DNA of 64,000 nt from Chelydra serpentina (GCA_037349315.1 JBAIAC010000068.1:17761001-17825000), one strand, 5' to 3'; shown: positions 11,221 to 21,895, numbered from the stretch's first letter. Notes: generated from the sequence alone by a model not told the origin. A program made the numbers and translations.

Positions 11221-11521
11221 CAGGGCCAGCTCCAGGCACCAGCTTTCCAAGCTGGTGCTTGGGGCGACATCAAGAATGGGGCGGCAGTCCGAGTCCCGCG
11301 GCAGCAATTCGGCAGCAGGTCCACTCTTCCCGCCGCCGAATTGCCGCTGCGGGACTCGGACTGCCGCCCCGTTCTCACCTGCCGCGGCAGCAATGGGGCT
11401 TCCCTTGCCTCCGCAGACTGGGACTGCCTGCGTTGGGGGCGGGGCCCTGCTACGTCTGCATGCATCGGGGGCGGGGCCGCGGCAACTGCTTGGGGCAGCA
11501 AAATTGTGAGAGCCGCCCCTG
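11221..11521. mobile_element. GC-rich hAT-type MITE with long hairpin
   Basis: Element begins CAGGGCCAGCTCCAGG and ends GAGCCGCCCCTG. A perfect 8-bp duplication ATTCCTTG flanks it (11213-11220 and 11522-11529). Inside, two arms of about 36 bp around 11278-11313 and 11339-11374 are inverted copies with two differences, so one strand can fold into a long hairpin. Three overlapping frames of 105-169 codons cross it on both strands; they reflect GC content and are not genes. Confidence 0.85.
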
Positions 11522-11683
11522 ATTCCTTGTCATTCTCCCTCCACAGAAGTCCTGGGGGAATAGGGGAGCCTGGTAGGAGAGTTGCTTTTAAAGACCTCAC
11601 TCTTTGGAGACCTGAATGGAGTCTATTGTTTCCTCCACAATATGGCCCACCTCAAGGGAGTGTGAAATGAATGCAGCTAGCAG

Positions 11684-12076
11684 TAGGACTGGTTGGAAAC
11701 AAGGACTTTTGTGTTTCAAAAGAACTTTGAGATGTTGAAATTTTTTCTTTCTCCTGCATTGGAATGAAAACAAGACCTTTTGAAACTTTTCTGAAAAAAA
11801 AAACAAGAGGGAGACCCAACTGTTGGCTCTGGGATGGGTGATTAGAGCACTTATCTATGATGTGGGAGACCCAGGGTGTAGTCCCTGCCCTGTCCAGATG
11901 AGTGCCCTAATCACACGGCTATTCTGGTGTCTTTCTTATGCTCTCCAGTTTTGACGAGAAATTCTACCTTGGACCCAAGAAACTTTGTCAGAATTATAAT
12001 GTTTTGGTGCAGACAAAGCAGCATTTTCCAATAAAAAACCACATTTTTTTAGTCTGAAAATTCCCAGCCAGCTCTA
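11684..12076. mobile_element. hAT-type MITE enclosing tRNA-like inverted pair
   Basis: Ends are TAGGACTGGTTGGAAA and, inwards from 12076, TAGAGCTGGCTGGGAA. Flanks GCTAGCAG (11676-11683) and GTTAGTAG (12077-12084) are an 8-bp duplication with two C-to-T changes. The outer arms are A/T-rich ('aaattttttctttctcc'). The centre (about 11810-11930) holds a tRNA-like segment 'gtgattagagcacttatc' plus 'gggagacccaggg', followed by its inverted counterpart ending 'ccctaatcacacggctattc'. The same arrangement recurs at 22298 and 42618. Confidence 0.75.
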
Positions 12077-12169
12077 GTTAGTAGGTGAGCACATGGCAGA
12101 ACTGCAGTGTTGCTTCTGAGCTTGAGAAACGAGCACTGATTGTGGGATCACATCATAATGCAAGTTTGG

Positions 12170-13090
12170 GACAATGAGCCGTAGTTGCAGAACTTTCGGA
12201 TGCAAGAGGCCACATTCCTAGATCCATGTGCTGAGCTCGCCCCAGCCCTCCAGCTCAGGGACACTAGAATGAGAGCTACACTAGAATGAGAGCTGCACTA
12301 AGGGTTGAGAAGCGAGGGGTGATTCACTGTGGAAGATTGCATCACCGGACTGCTACTGGTCAGCGGGAAATCATTTTGGAGTTGGAAAATCCACAGCGAC
12401 AGCCTTTGTCATACCAGTGTTCTGGGTCACTAATCATCTCCTGCTATGCAGGACTGTGACTCTCACCAATGTGCAGGACATAGTGGATGGATCTGTAGCA
12501 ATTGGGTTGCCGAACTGCGGTGGGGGTGATAGATGGCACACATACCCCTATTTTGACACTAGACCACCTTGCCACAGAGGACATCAACAGAAAGGGCTAC
12601 TTTTCTATGTCTATGCAAGCGTTGGTGGCTCACCACATCAGTGTGGCTGGTCAGGAAAGATCTTTAAGAACACGGAACTGTTCAGAAAGATGCAAGCAGG
12701 GACATTCTGGCTTGACCGATGGATTACCATTTGTGATGTTGACATACTAATAGTGATCTTGGGGGACCCACCCCACCCTTTGCTTCCCTGGTTGATGAAG
12801 CCATACACTGGCCACCTCAACTGTCCGAAGGAAAGATTAAACTACTAGCTCAGCAGGTGCAGAATGAGAGTTACAATCATAGAGCAATAGGTTAGAAGGG
12901 ACCACCAGGGTCATGTAGTCTAACCCCCGCCGAGATGCAATTGAATGTGTGTTTGGTAGATTGAAGGGACGCGGGCATTGTTTGTTCACAAGACTGGATC
13001 TCTGAGAAAAATATCCCAATGGTTACAGTTGTCTGCTGTGTCCTGCATAATATCTGTGACCAAAGCAGTCAGTGCCAGGCATTATAGGAC
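12170..13090 (+). pseudogene. Harbinger transposase pseudogene (HARBI1-like)
   Basis: Harbinger transposases are DDE nucleases. Here the plus-strand translation, in more than one frame, gives VQDIVDGSVAIGLPNCGG (from about 12470), then AIDGTHTPIL-like residues at about 12525-12550 (the first catalytic D region). It continues with HLATEDINRKGYFS (12565-12605), GDPPHPLLPWLMKPYTG (about 12760-12810) and, after the CR1 interruption, a CVLHNICD-like stretch near 13040. These follow the order of the family. Frameshifts, altered residues, a lost 'DARVF'-type segment and the insertion make it inactive. A domesticated HARBI1 host gene is excluded by the damage. Confidence 0.8.
12872..12945 (-). mobile_element. 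CR1 3'-end fragment inside Harbinger relic
   Basis: The string 'aatcatagagcaataggtt' to 'catgtagtctaaccccc' is the antisense of the CR1 3' terminus. The Harbinger coding similarity stops just before it and continues just after it, so it is a later insertion. No clear target duplication. Confidence 0.65.
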
Positions 13091-13548
13091 AGCTGCTGGA
13101 TGACTGTTAGGGTCGACATAGGTCACGCACTGTCTACACTCACACTGTCAACCACAGTGTGTTGATCATAGCTCAACGCCATTCGGGGACGTGGTGTTCC
13201 TGCATCGCTATAACAGGGCAGGAAACAAATTTGAGTGTAGCCCCATGCACAGCTAGGTTGATGCAAGGTGCCTTACATCAACCTAACTTTATAGAGTAGA
13301 CAAATCCTGAAAGTCACCGTTTTTTATACCTGTTCCTTGATTGGATGAGCACACATGTACACCAAGCATGAATACTGAAACATGGGAAACATTTGATTTT
13401 CACAATCCTCCTGCATGTGACTTTAGAATTTGTTTTTCATGAACATTTTTGCTAGCAAAACACAGTCCTTTTCAAGTTCATGGGAAGTGAAAAGGAGTGT
13501 CAGAGTGTCTTACACAAATTCATTTAAACACTGGCACAACTGTGGTCA

Positions 13549-13719
13549 GGGGGGGACAAATAGCTCAGTGGTTTGAGCATTGGCCTGCTAAACCCAGGGT
13601 TGTGAGTTCAATCCTTGAGGGGGCCATCTGGGCCAAAAATTGGGGATTGGTCCTGCTGTGAGCAGGGGGTTGGACTAGATGACCTACTAAGGTCCCTTCC
13701 AACCCTGAGATTCTATGAA
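13549..13719 (+). mobile_element. tRNA-derived turtle SINE with CR1-like tail
   Basis: The head has a Pol III A box TAGCTCAGTGG (13561-13571) and a B box GAGTTCAATCC (13604-13614) in tRNA spacing. The middle is 'gagggggccatctgggcc'. The 3' part, 'ttggactagatgaccta' to 'ccctgagattctatga', matches the CR1 3' end, which explains mobilisation by the CR1 reverse transcriptase. This build is known from cryptodiran turtles and is the best single clue to the host lineage. Promoter boxes look intact, but the body has changes. Confidence 0.85.
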
Positions 13720-15056
13720 CTATTCACCCAGATCCAGTCTTTCCACTTTTGCAGCGTTAACGTTCCATCTGTCCTGGAGAAAGTAGGTCTCTCTTTTTTA
13801 TGGGAACTCGGTATTATTCAATGAAATTTACCATGTAAGTCAGGAACAGGGTCAGGTAGAAGTTTAGAAATCCAGTCCAATGAGGTGCCACATGCCATCA
13901 AGTCCCATGTAATAAGTTGAGAGCACTTGATACCTTTTACTATTATGCCCCCAGTTTAAGTCCTATCTAGGTTTCGCTAAAAGACAAAGATTAAAAAGAA
14001 TGGTTCTCCAATTATTTTATCAGCATATTATATACAATGTCATCCAGGAGAGGAACGGGGGAAGATTGGGTACTCTCTTTCTCTTTGCTTCTGTAGACCC
14101 CGTGGCTCAGGAATGCCCTACCTCCAAATCTCAGGAGAGTCTAGAAAACGCTCTCAGAACATTTTCCACAGGGTCAAAAATAGCAAGACCCACAAAGGGA
14201 TAGCAGCTTCTGCCTTTTTAAGGATTAACTAGAGAAAAAACCACTGATTTGTTTGGGAGTGGGGGTAGAGATGGAGTGGAAATTGGGAGGGGGAGCCCCT
14301 GCTAACGTGGGGCTAAACGGGATAAAAAGAGAGTACCCTCTACAGAACTATGCCCCAATCCTGTCAGGTACGTGGAGGGGCGGAAGGGGTGGGGGGGAGG
14401 CAGAGGCAGGGATGATGGGTTGGACTAGGCCCAGAGGCCCCCTGCTGGAGGCCTCAGGGTCCTGCCACACTCGTCCTAGGAAAGGAGCAGTGTAGCAACT
14501 TCAAGCAGGCTTGAGTTGCTACAGTGGAAGCAGCCAGAGAGTATTGAAGCTTGGTATTTCCCAAACTAGTTGAGGTTTAATTCATCCCAAATCCAAGACC
14601 AACATTAATTAAGTTGGTCCAAACCAGATTTTAAAGAGACTTCATAGACGAGTTTCTTTAGTTTTCCATGTCAGTCCCAGACTCGAGATAGGCTTTGAAA
14701 TTTTGCTTCCAAAAATTCATCCAACGGTTCCACCTTTGGTAAGTATCGCATGTACAGGCACTCCATCCCATCATCCTCAGTTTGATGGAGGGCTGCCAGC
14801 ACAAGGAGATGTCAAGGTTTGTGGGGGAGGGAATAGGAAGATAACAATGGCTCAAAATGTCATGGCAAGTGAAGTCAGAGCAAGTAGAATCCCTAGAATG
14901 TCAGAACTCTTTGCTTGTGTGAAAGAACTAAGTGCACTGGAATGCTTCATAAAGAATCCTTTCTCTGGAAGATTATGTAAAGGCTTCATTGGTAAGTAAA
15001 TGACACCTTCATTTGTAAGCCAATATTGTCTTGAATCTCTAAATAATTCACTATGG
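13720..15056. other. unclassified sequence with one hairpin
   Basis: No recognised element or exon. 14240-14480 is G-rich. A short hairpin lies at 14492-14522. Small overlapping frames (14000-14495, 14703-14999) show no motif. Confidence 0.4.
14492..14522. repeat. short inverted repeat (hairpin)
   Basis: Arms GTAGCAACT-TCAAGC and GCTTGAGTTGCTAC pair with a single bulged T and a 2-base loop. No U-tract follows and the context is eukaryotic, so I do not call it a terminator. Confidence 0.6.
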
Positions 15057-15262
15057 GGAGGCAGTATGGACTAGTGGATAGCACACAGGATGGACTCAAG
15101 AGTTGTAGTCCTGGCCCAGCCACTGGTCTGCTGTGTGATCTTGGGCAAGTCACTTCACCCCTCTGTACCTCAGTTTACCCATCTGTAAAATGAGGATAAT
15201 GATAGTGACTTTCATTGTAAAGTGTTTTGAGATCCACTGATGACAAGAATGTTATAATGGCT
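15057..15262 (+). mobile_element. MIR-type SINE, near full length
   Basis: The clearest MIR here: 'gcagtatggactagtggat' head, 'ctggcccagccactggtctg', 'tgtgtgatcttgggcaagtc', 'tgtacctcagtttacccatc', 'tgtaaaatgaggataatg' and a 'tgttttgagatccactgat' tail. It is non-coding. Confidence 0.85.
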
Positions 15263-15494
15263 CCACTTAAATCACACCTATAAGTCTAATCTCGGTGGGG
15301 ATGAGATGAGATGCCACATGGAGGCTGTCTAGGTGCACCCATTAAAGGCACTGATCCTAAATGGCTTCAAACCACATACTGTGAACAAGACCCCTTCTGA
15401 AACATGGTGTTTTATGAGGTCTCTCCAATCTTTACCCATCCCCCTCAGCTGACTTTCAGCCAGGCTTGGGGCCATCTGCTCTTACCTTCTGTGG

Positions 15495-15830
15495 CAGCAG
15501 CTCTCAAACTGTGGGTCAGGACTCCAAAGTGGTTGCAACTCTGTTCTAATGGGGTCACCAGGGATGGCATTAGATTTGCCAAAGCCCAAGCCCCACTGCT
15601 CGGGGCTGAAGCCGAAGCCCGAGCGCCTCAGCCCTGGGTGGCGGGGCTCAGGTTACAGGCCTCCTGCCTGGGGCTGAAGCCCTTCGTCTTTGGTCCTCCC
15701 GCCTGGGGTGGCGGGGCTCGGGCTTTAGCGGGGCTCAGGCGGGCTCAGGCTTCGGTACCCTCTCCTGGGGTCGTGTAGTAACTTTGCTGTCAGAATGGGG
15801 TCGCGGTACAATGAAGTTTGAGAAACCCTG
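15495..15830. mobile_element. hAT-type MITE
   Basis: A perfect 8-bp duplication TTCTGTGG (15487-15494 and 15831-15838) flanks ends CAGCAGCTCTCAAACT and, inwards, CAGGGTTTCTCAAACT. The interior includes tandem-like 'gggctgaagcc' and 'ggcggggctc' units that create a 124-codon chance frame. No transposase. Confidence 0.9.
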
Positions 15831-15838
15831 TTCTGTGG

Positions 15839-16788
15839 GATCTTCTTGCCCTCCGAAGGAAGCAGGCTCCTCATCTTATGTTCTGCTGGCCTTTGGGATG
15901 TGGCTCAATGGCCTTTTCCCTCCCCACTCCTGCTATGTTGGAGATGGAAGGGATCCGGTCCCCTCAGGGGTGGTGAGGAGGGGTCATTTCATATAAGAAG
16001 TGGAGCGCATGCTTGCAGCCTTCAGGCAGGCCTACAAATAGTATCAGTCTCTCAATACATCAGAGACTGGAACACTGATCAGGTGAAGAGGGCAGCTTTT
16101 CACTCTCTCCCACAAGCAGTAGTGTTATATGGAAGTCACTAGCATTGTGATCAGCACTGCACAAGCAAATAAGCCATGATCCCTATACGGAGGAGCATGT
16201 GGGTCTGCTCCAGCCCTTACTAGTGCCAAGTAGCACCTACTAGCAGTTCCAATGGGAATAATCATGTGAGCTAGCGATACTCAGTGTAAGGGATGCACAA
16301 TCTGGACCTCCTACATTTAAAACTCTCTTCCCAAATTACCAAGTGCAAAGGTCAGTAATTTTGGCTCTTGCATGTCTTGATGTGCTTAATAACATCATTA
16401 TACATTTCTTTAGCATCCTGGATCCCAAAGGATCCCAAAGTGCTTTACAGCCCTATACACAAAGGTATATTTGAATTTGAAGAACTGCACTGATGCAGTC
16501 TGCAGACTTAAAAGCCTATTATTCTTTTGATCCTCCAGCTGCTGGGAAAAACCACTTACTTTGATAAGTGATCATAGATTTGCTTGATTGGCTTTATGGG
16601 TGTGTTGTTTGCAATGACAACAAAGTGCATTGACAGTTAAACTATATTGATCTCTTTTTGGAGTCGTACACGGTTTTCCTAATTGAATATTTTTGCTTCG
16701 ATATTAATGGATGTGTTCAGTCTGTATTTCAAATTCTAGAGTCCCATGTTTTTCTTAGCTTCTAAATGGACTTTCCAGACCATGTAGT
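15839..16788. other. unique-looking sequence
   Basis: No element recognised. The 10-bp duplication 'ggatcccaaa' at 16420-16439 is a minor tandem repeat. Confidence 0.45.
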
Positions 16789-16796
16789 ATTTTATA

Positions 16797-17538
16797 CAGG
16801 GCTGGTCAAAAACCTAGTTTTTGTTGTGTTCTTCCCCCCCACACACACACACACACTCACAAAATATGAATACTTTTTTTTGAAAATGTATTCTGATATT
16901 TTTAGGGAAATTTTTAAACAAAATGAAAATTTTCCATATGAATGAAAACATTGATTTCAGTTTTGAATTTTTGGTTTGGGGCTTTTGTCTGTGAGAAAGT
17001 TCGGGGAAACTTTTTTTTACTCCTTTCAATTGGAAAAGTGTAAAGTTATTTTTTTAATATAATATGTCGGTCTAGAAAGTAGCACTTTCCTTCATCATCA
17101 CTTTTACTGTTTTTTTTTAATACTTTTTCAATTTTTAAAAAGTGTCTCCTCCCTTCCAATTTTTTTACTTTTTTTTGCCCAACTTTTTCCACGGGGGTGG
17201 AGTGGAAAGGTACACGGGGGAGAATGTGGACTTCCCCCACTTTCTTTTGATTCATTTACACTCTTTTTTTCCTCTGGTGGGGGTTGGGTGAGACAGGGCA
17301 AAAGTTTACCAGAAAAGGGAAGAAAGAAATCTGAACATTCAAAAACTGAAAACCAAAACTTTTCACTTTTTTTGTAAACTGAACTGAAAAATGCAATTCA
17401 AAATGAAAACTTTAATTTCATTTCAAATAATTTTATTAGAAATTACTGATGAATTACTCTTTCCAATGAAAAGTTGTTTGATCAAAAACCTATTTTTGGT
17501 AAGAAAATTTATCACTTGAAAAATTTCAACAAGTTCTA
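16797..17538. mobile_element. AT-rich hAT-type MITE
   Basis: A perfect 8-bp duplication ATTTTATA (16789-16796 and 17539-17546) flanks the element. It starts CAGGGCTGGTCAAAAA and reads inwards from the right as TAGAACTTGTTGAAAT. The interior is A/T-rich with poly-T tracts and a short CA run (16840-16860). It belongs to the same end family (AGAGCTGG type) as copies at 11684, 33467, 36575 and 39823. No transposase. Confidence 0.85.
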
Positions 17539-17704
17539 ATTTTATATAATGTTACCCATTCTTTTCTTCACCTGTCTTCACATTCCCTGACATCCTTTGT
17601 TTCAGAACAGAACTATAGAATCATAGAACCATGGGTTTAGAAGGGACCGCAAGGGTCATCTAGGCTAACCCCCGGCCAAGATGCAGGATTTGTTGTGTCT
17701 AAAC

Positions 17705-18079
17705 CAGTGATTATTAACCAGGGATATGGGGCCTCCTGGGGGGCCGTGAGCAGGTTTCAGAGGGTCCGCCAAGCAGGACCAGTGCTAGACTTGCTGGGAC
17801 CCAGGGCAGAAAGCCGGAGTGGTTCTCAACCAGGGGGCTGAAGCCTGGGGCCCTGAGCCCCGCCACTTGGGGCTGAAGCAGAAGCGTGAGCAACTTAGCT
17901 TCACAGTCCCCCCTGTGGCATGGAGCCCTTGGCAATTGCCCTGCTTGCTACCCCTTAATGCCGGTCCAGGCTTTTATATGCAGAAAACACAGTTATTGTG
18001 GCACAGGTGGGCCGTAGAGTTTTTATAGCATGTTTGGTGGGTGGGGGAGGCTCAGAAAGAAGAAGGTTGAGAACCTCTG
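17705..18079. mobile_element. hAT-type MITE nested in CR1
   Basis: Ends CAGTGATTATTAACC and, inwards, CAGAGGTTCTCAACC. Flanked by a perfect 8-bp duplication GTCTAAAC (17697-17704 and 18080-18087). Removing the MITE and one duplication restores a continuous CR1. The target is the same homologous CR1 site used by the MITEs at 32954 and 41275. Confidence 0.9.
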
Positions 18080-18103
18080 GTCTAAACCATCCAAGACAGA
18101 TGG

Positions 18104-18712
18104 CTATCCTACCTCCTTTTGAAAACCTCCAGTGGAGGAGCTTCCACAACCTTTCTTGGCAGTCTGTTCCATTGTCCTTCTGTTCTTAACAGTTAGGCCA
18201 TTTTTCCTGCGATTTAATCTAAATCTGCTATGCTGTAATTTGAACTCATTGCCTCTTGTCCTGCCCTCTGTGGCAAAAGAGAACAACTTCTCTCCATCTT
18301 TTCTGTGGCAGCCTTTCAAGTATCTAAAGACCGCTATCATGTCCCCCCTTAATCTCCTCTTTTCCAAACTAAACATACCTAGTTCCTTCAGCTTTTGCTC
18401 ATATGACTTGCACTCCATCCCTTTGATCATCTTTGTCTCTCACCTCTGGATCCTTTCCAGTTTCTCTACATCTTTTCTATACATTGGTTACCAAAATTGG
18501 AAACAAAACTCCAGCTGAGGCCTAACCAGCACTGAATAGAGCGGTACTAGCCCCTCCCGTGACTTGCACTCTAGGCCTCTGTTAATACAACCTAAAATTG
18601 CACTTGTTTTTTCTGTAACAGCATCACATTGCTGACTCATGTTGAGGTTGTGATCCACCACAACTCCCAGATCCTTCTCAGCTGTGCTGCTACCAAGCCT
18701 GTTATTCCCCAT
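18104..18712 (-). pseudogene. CR1 ORF2 C-terminal relic
   Basis: Two minus-strand frames carry the CR1 post-catalytic region. One (18488-18712) has STAEKDLGVVVDHNLNMSQQ and VRPQLEFCFQFW. The other (18104-18430) has the KGMECKSYEQKLKELGMFSL block, then RRLRGDMIAVFRYLKG. The frames are displaced by a frameshift between 18430 and 18488. The catalytic FADD region is not present, so the copy cannot be active. Confidence 0.8.
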
Positions 18713-18784
18713 TCTGTGTTTGTGTTTTCTTCCCTAAGTGTAGTGCCTTACATTTGTCTTTGTTGAATTTCATTTTGTTGTTCA

Positions 18785-19005
18785 AAGGTTTTTCTTCCCC
18801 TGCTGTTATGGTTCCTCTCAATTAATTAGCCTCTTAGGGTTGGTATAGGCACTTCCACCTTATCATGTTTCTCTGACTGTATAAATATCTGTCTACTGTA
18901 TGTTTCATTCCATGCATCCGATGAAGTGGGTTCTAACCCACGAAAGCTTATGCTGAAATAAATTTGTTAGTCTCTAAGGTGCCACAAGTATTTCTTTCTT
19001 TCTTA
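18785..19005 (+). mobile_element. hairpin-bearing retroposon, long form
   Basis: Related to the insert at 2992 but with about 130 bp of extra 5' sequence ('aattagcctcttagggttgg', 'gtttctctgactgtataaat'). The hairpin core GTGGG-loop-CCCAC-CGAAAGC lies at 18914-18954. The 3' part is 'atttgttagtctctaaggtg' 'ccacaagta'. It abuts the CR1 on its left. Likely the terminal region of a Penelope-like retroelement (inference). Confidence 0.6.
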
Positions 19006-19011
19006 TTTTAT

Positions 19012-19110
19012 TTTAGCATAAGTGTTAGCACATGTTCTAAGGGACCATTCAAAGTGGAGTGCCCTATTAACACCCCTGTAGTCATAAGACAAAAAGGGGG
19101 GCGAGTGGGG
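19012..19110 (+). mobile_element. fragment of unclassified retroelement repeat
   Basis: The string 'ttctaagggaccattcaaag' to 'aaggggggcgagtggggg' looks like another part of the repeat seen at 45273 and directly follows the hairpin retroposon. Recognition is from memory of sauropsid repeats, so confidence is limited. The 92-codon frame over it is not a gene. Confidence 0.35.
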
Positions 19111-19391
19111 GTTACAGATACGTTTATACAACTTTGGGTTGGAGTAAGAAATCAATTTTGGCCAAATCTGAATTGTGACACTATCTATAACCAAGATCTT
19201 GTCTGGCAAATCAGTACTGCATTACACCAGCCATCAGACTGAGTTTGCTGTCCTCCTTAGAAACACTAGATTTTTTTTTCTTGCTAGGGAACCAAGAAGT
19301 ATAACTCTGCAGACTATGGTTCTAAAAGTACTTTAAGAGCACTCTAAAAATGCAAGGTACTTGTCCTGTACATATATGTGTAGCCAGTCCT

Positions 19392-19491
19392 TACAATCGG
19401 CTTATTGTAGGTATATATAACTATATAACTATAACTATATATATAATATATATTCATTTCATATACATATACCTACAATAAGCTGATTGTA
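19392..19491. repeat. AT-rich 100-bp palindrome
   Basis: Arms of 25 bp at 19392-19416 and 19467-19491 are inverted copies with one mismatch (CGG versus CTG context). The 50-bp spacer is (AT)-rich and partly self-complementary. Such structures can extrude as cruciforms. No target duplication or family ends were found. Confidence 0.8.
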
Positions 19492-19504
19492 TGTATATAG
19501 TTTT

Positions 19505-19612
19505 CCACATTTTTCAGAGAGGGAAACTGAGGCAGAGAGGCTAAGAGACTCGCCTGAGACATGTCACAGTCCAGAGTCACCTCATGATTAGAACCCACGT
19601 CCCAGAGAAGTC
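19505..19612 (-). mobile_element. MIR-type SINE fragment
   Basis: Contains 'ttcagagagggaaactgagg' 'cagagaggctaagagactc' and 'gattagaacccacgtccc', the MIR core on the minus strand. Confidence 0.65.
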
Positions 19613-20660
19613 TTTAATTGCCTTCAATGGGTTCAGGATCAGGCCATTATGTATTATAAATAATCACTGCAGTTTTCTCTTTCTGAAATGAATACGTCTG
19701 AAATGGCAACTGTAGTGTAGTTTACATAGCTGGTCTTACTGAAGCCATTATTGCAAGATAATTTCTGGTTCTTTAGAGAACCACAACCTGTCATCATTTA
19801 GAGCGAGCTTTTGAAAAGTGCCCATCGTAACCTGAAATGTCCTGATGCTGAAATACACCCTGTTCTCATTTTTATATGCAATATCCATCCAAGTCTGTCC
19901 CACAACAAGGCACTAAGTGAGAGCTCATGTTAGAGTCCTGTGTATTAATAGACACACAAACCCTCAAGAAGGCATGTCACAGACTTTGAAGTGTGGCACT
20001 CTAGCCAAAATATTTTAAAATTACAGAAAAAGAGATACATGGAGATAAAAATCTATTTCCCACTTATGAAGACCTCATGTTTATCTGGCCAAGGGCACCC
20101 AGCCCAGAAATTCCAGGAGTCTGCTGAAAAAAAAAAAAGACTCTTCTTAAAGCATTACTTGAAGTCTCAAATCCAAATGGCCTGAAGATGAAAGAGCCTC
20201 TTTAGTTAATTTTAGACAAAGCTCTCCTATTTTGGTTGTGGACTGGAAGCAGAGAAAAGTAAAATGTTTACTCTGAGAACAACAGTCCTGGGCAGCAAGC
20301 CTAAATACAGCTATCTTCCATAATTCTCATACCATATAAGATATGGTTCCTTTCAGAACTATTTACAGCAGAGTCTGAACTATCGTAATGCTTCCCAATG
20401 CAACATATCATCCATTGACAGACCAGTCTAATCTGCTGCACTGCAACACACTGTGGTACTGCCACTTCATTAAGACCATTATCCAGGGACTAATGAGAAT
20501 CAACTATGAGGATTTCTGCTTAACCAATGTGACAGGAGATCAGGCCCATGACGTGAGCAGGCGCTGTGATAATGCACGGCTTTGAAAGCAAGGAAATGAA
20601 GCTTACATTTAATGCTTAGCACACTCAGGAGCCAGAAAAGTTGTTCCAAAGGTGTGAGGT

Positions 20661-20663
<3 letters not shown>
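19613..20663. other. unique-looking sequence
   Basis: No element or exon recognised. A 12-base A run occurs near 20126. Frames at 19991-20185 and 20388-20585 lack motifs. Confidence 0.45.
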
Positions 20664-20731
<68 letters not shown>

Positions 20732-20732
20732 A
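20664..20732. repeat. compound microsatellite (TG)n(AG)n
   Basis: About 25 uninterrupted TG units are followed directly by about nine AG units. Alternating TG can adopt Z-DNA and the AG part is a purine tract. Frames with runs of CV or TH residues here are artefacts. Length is likely polymorphic. Confidence 0.95.
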
Positions 20733-21895
20733 GTAGTAGGCTAAAGATGAAGATTACGGAAGTGGAATTTGGGATCAGCTGGAGAAAGGTGAGGTTATTA
20801 TCAAAGACCCAGAAGGAGGACATTGCAAGTAATGAGAATGGGAGATGGCCAAGGCATAAACAAGTGATTTGGTGGTTCGGTTAGAGAGGAAAGGCTGAAT
20901 TTTCGAAATACCGCAACGGGATGGACAGAAGAAGAGGGCAAAGATGGCTCCTTGAGTCCCTTCTCTTCCTGTGTACTCATGCAAGGCTATACATAACATA
21001 GCCCTGTGTCTTTACAGTGTAACTGAAGCTCTACTCTGAGCTTTTGTTTTGAGTATTATAAAACAGGATTTACAACCTGATGCACGAGGATCAGTTGGCT
21101 TAAGGGCATTGAGCACTTTGAAGAGGTAGAATATTAGGGTCTTGATCCTGCAAGGGCCTGAGTATCTTTAGCACCTCTTGAAATCCTGTGAGTCAAGAAC
21201 AGTTTGCACCTCTCTGAATACCACAGTATCACATAATGTATTCGGGCTCTCCCTTCTAATTCTTATGAGACTCCCAACCTAAAAAGAGTGGTTCCACAGC
21301 TTTGGGAGATCTTAATTCCCACCCACACTCTCCCTATCTCCTCACCTCAAAAAAAATCTTCCTGGCTTGGTATTTTTTGACACTGTTCCTTTACAGAAGC
21401 ACATAACCATCCCTCCATATGTGATAACACTTCTAAAATGGAATGCTTGGTATTTCCTTGCTCCAGTACAGGACCTCGGAGAGGATTTTGAACCAGATGT
21501 TCTGAATCTGCAAAGCTCACATTTTTCCATCCATATGTTCCAATGACCCCAATGTAAAGGTTATGTTGTGATATCGCCAGGTACTGAGAAGGCTTGGCAA
21601 GAGTGGATGAAAAGGTGACCTTAGGTAAAGAAAGGTGTCAAAATAACACAAATAAAATAAAAGTCCAGTTCAGTTATATTCAGTCATTGGTTAGTGATTT
21701 GTTCTACAGTATTTGTGTGCAGTTCGTCTAACTGAACTGATCATCTACCTTCCTCAGCACCCTTTACTCAGGCAAAACTCCCTCTGAAATGAGGATTTCC
21801 ACAGGGTTCAATGGATCATGATCAGCCCTGAGTAAGGAGCACTGAACAGGCAAGCCACTTCACCTTGTTTGTATTGCTGTACCATGTTGTGGGGC
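20733..21895. other. unique-looking sequence
   Basis: No recognised repeat or exon. Short frames on the minus strand (20775-20999, 21342-21530) have no motif. Confidence 0.45.

Larger units (their letters stand above)
12120..13312 (+). mobile_element. PIF/Harbinger transposon relic
   Basis: The stretch contains a decayed Harbinger transposase gene (12170-13090). Downstream it holds sequence rich in 'gtcgaca', 'gtctacactcac' and 'catcaacctaactttatag', which is typical of Harbinger subterminal regions. Intact terminal inverted repeats and a TWA duplication could not be placed, so the ends are approximate. A 74-bp CR1 piece interrupts it at 12872. It could represent the autonomous source type for the Harbinger MITEs in this window, but their termini cannot be compared. 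Confidence 0.7.
17611..18782 (-). mobile_element. antisense CR1 LINE 3' half, interrupted by hAT
   Basis: On the minus strand this runs from a 5'-truncated start near 18782 ('caacaaaatgaaattcaac') through coding sequence to the terminal 'ttctatgattctatag' near 17611. It is interrupted by a hAT MITE at 17705-18079, 95 bp from the 3' end. Confidence 0.85.

Noticed and set aside
11161..11670. 169-codon plus-strand frame
   Set aside because: It crosses the hAT MITE boundaries at 11221 and 11521 and is mirrored on the minus strand because of the hairpin.
13549..13640. Functional tRNA gene
   Set aside because: A and B boxes are present, but the sequence continues into a SINE body and CR1-like tail and does not close a cloverleaf.
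14492..14522. Rho-independent terminator
   Set aside because: No U-tract and the sequence is clearly vertebrate.
20500..20884. Frames with poly-TH or poly-CV runs
   Set aside because: Translation of a TG/AG microsatellite.
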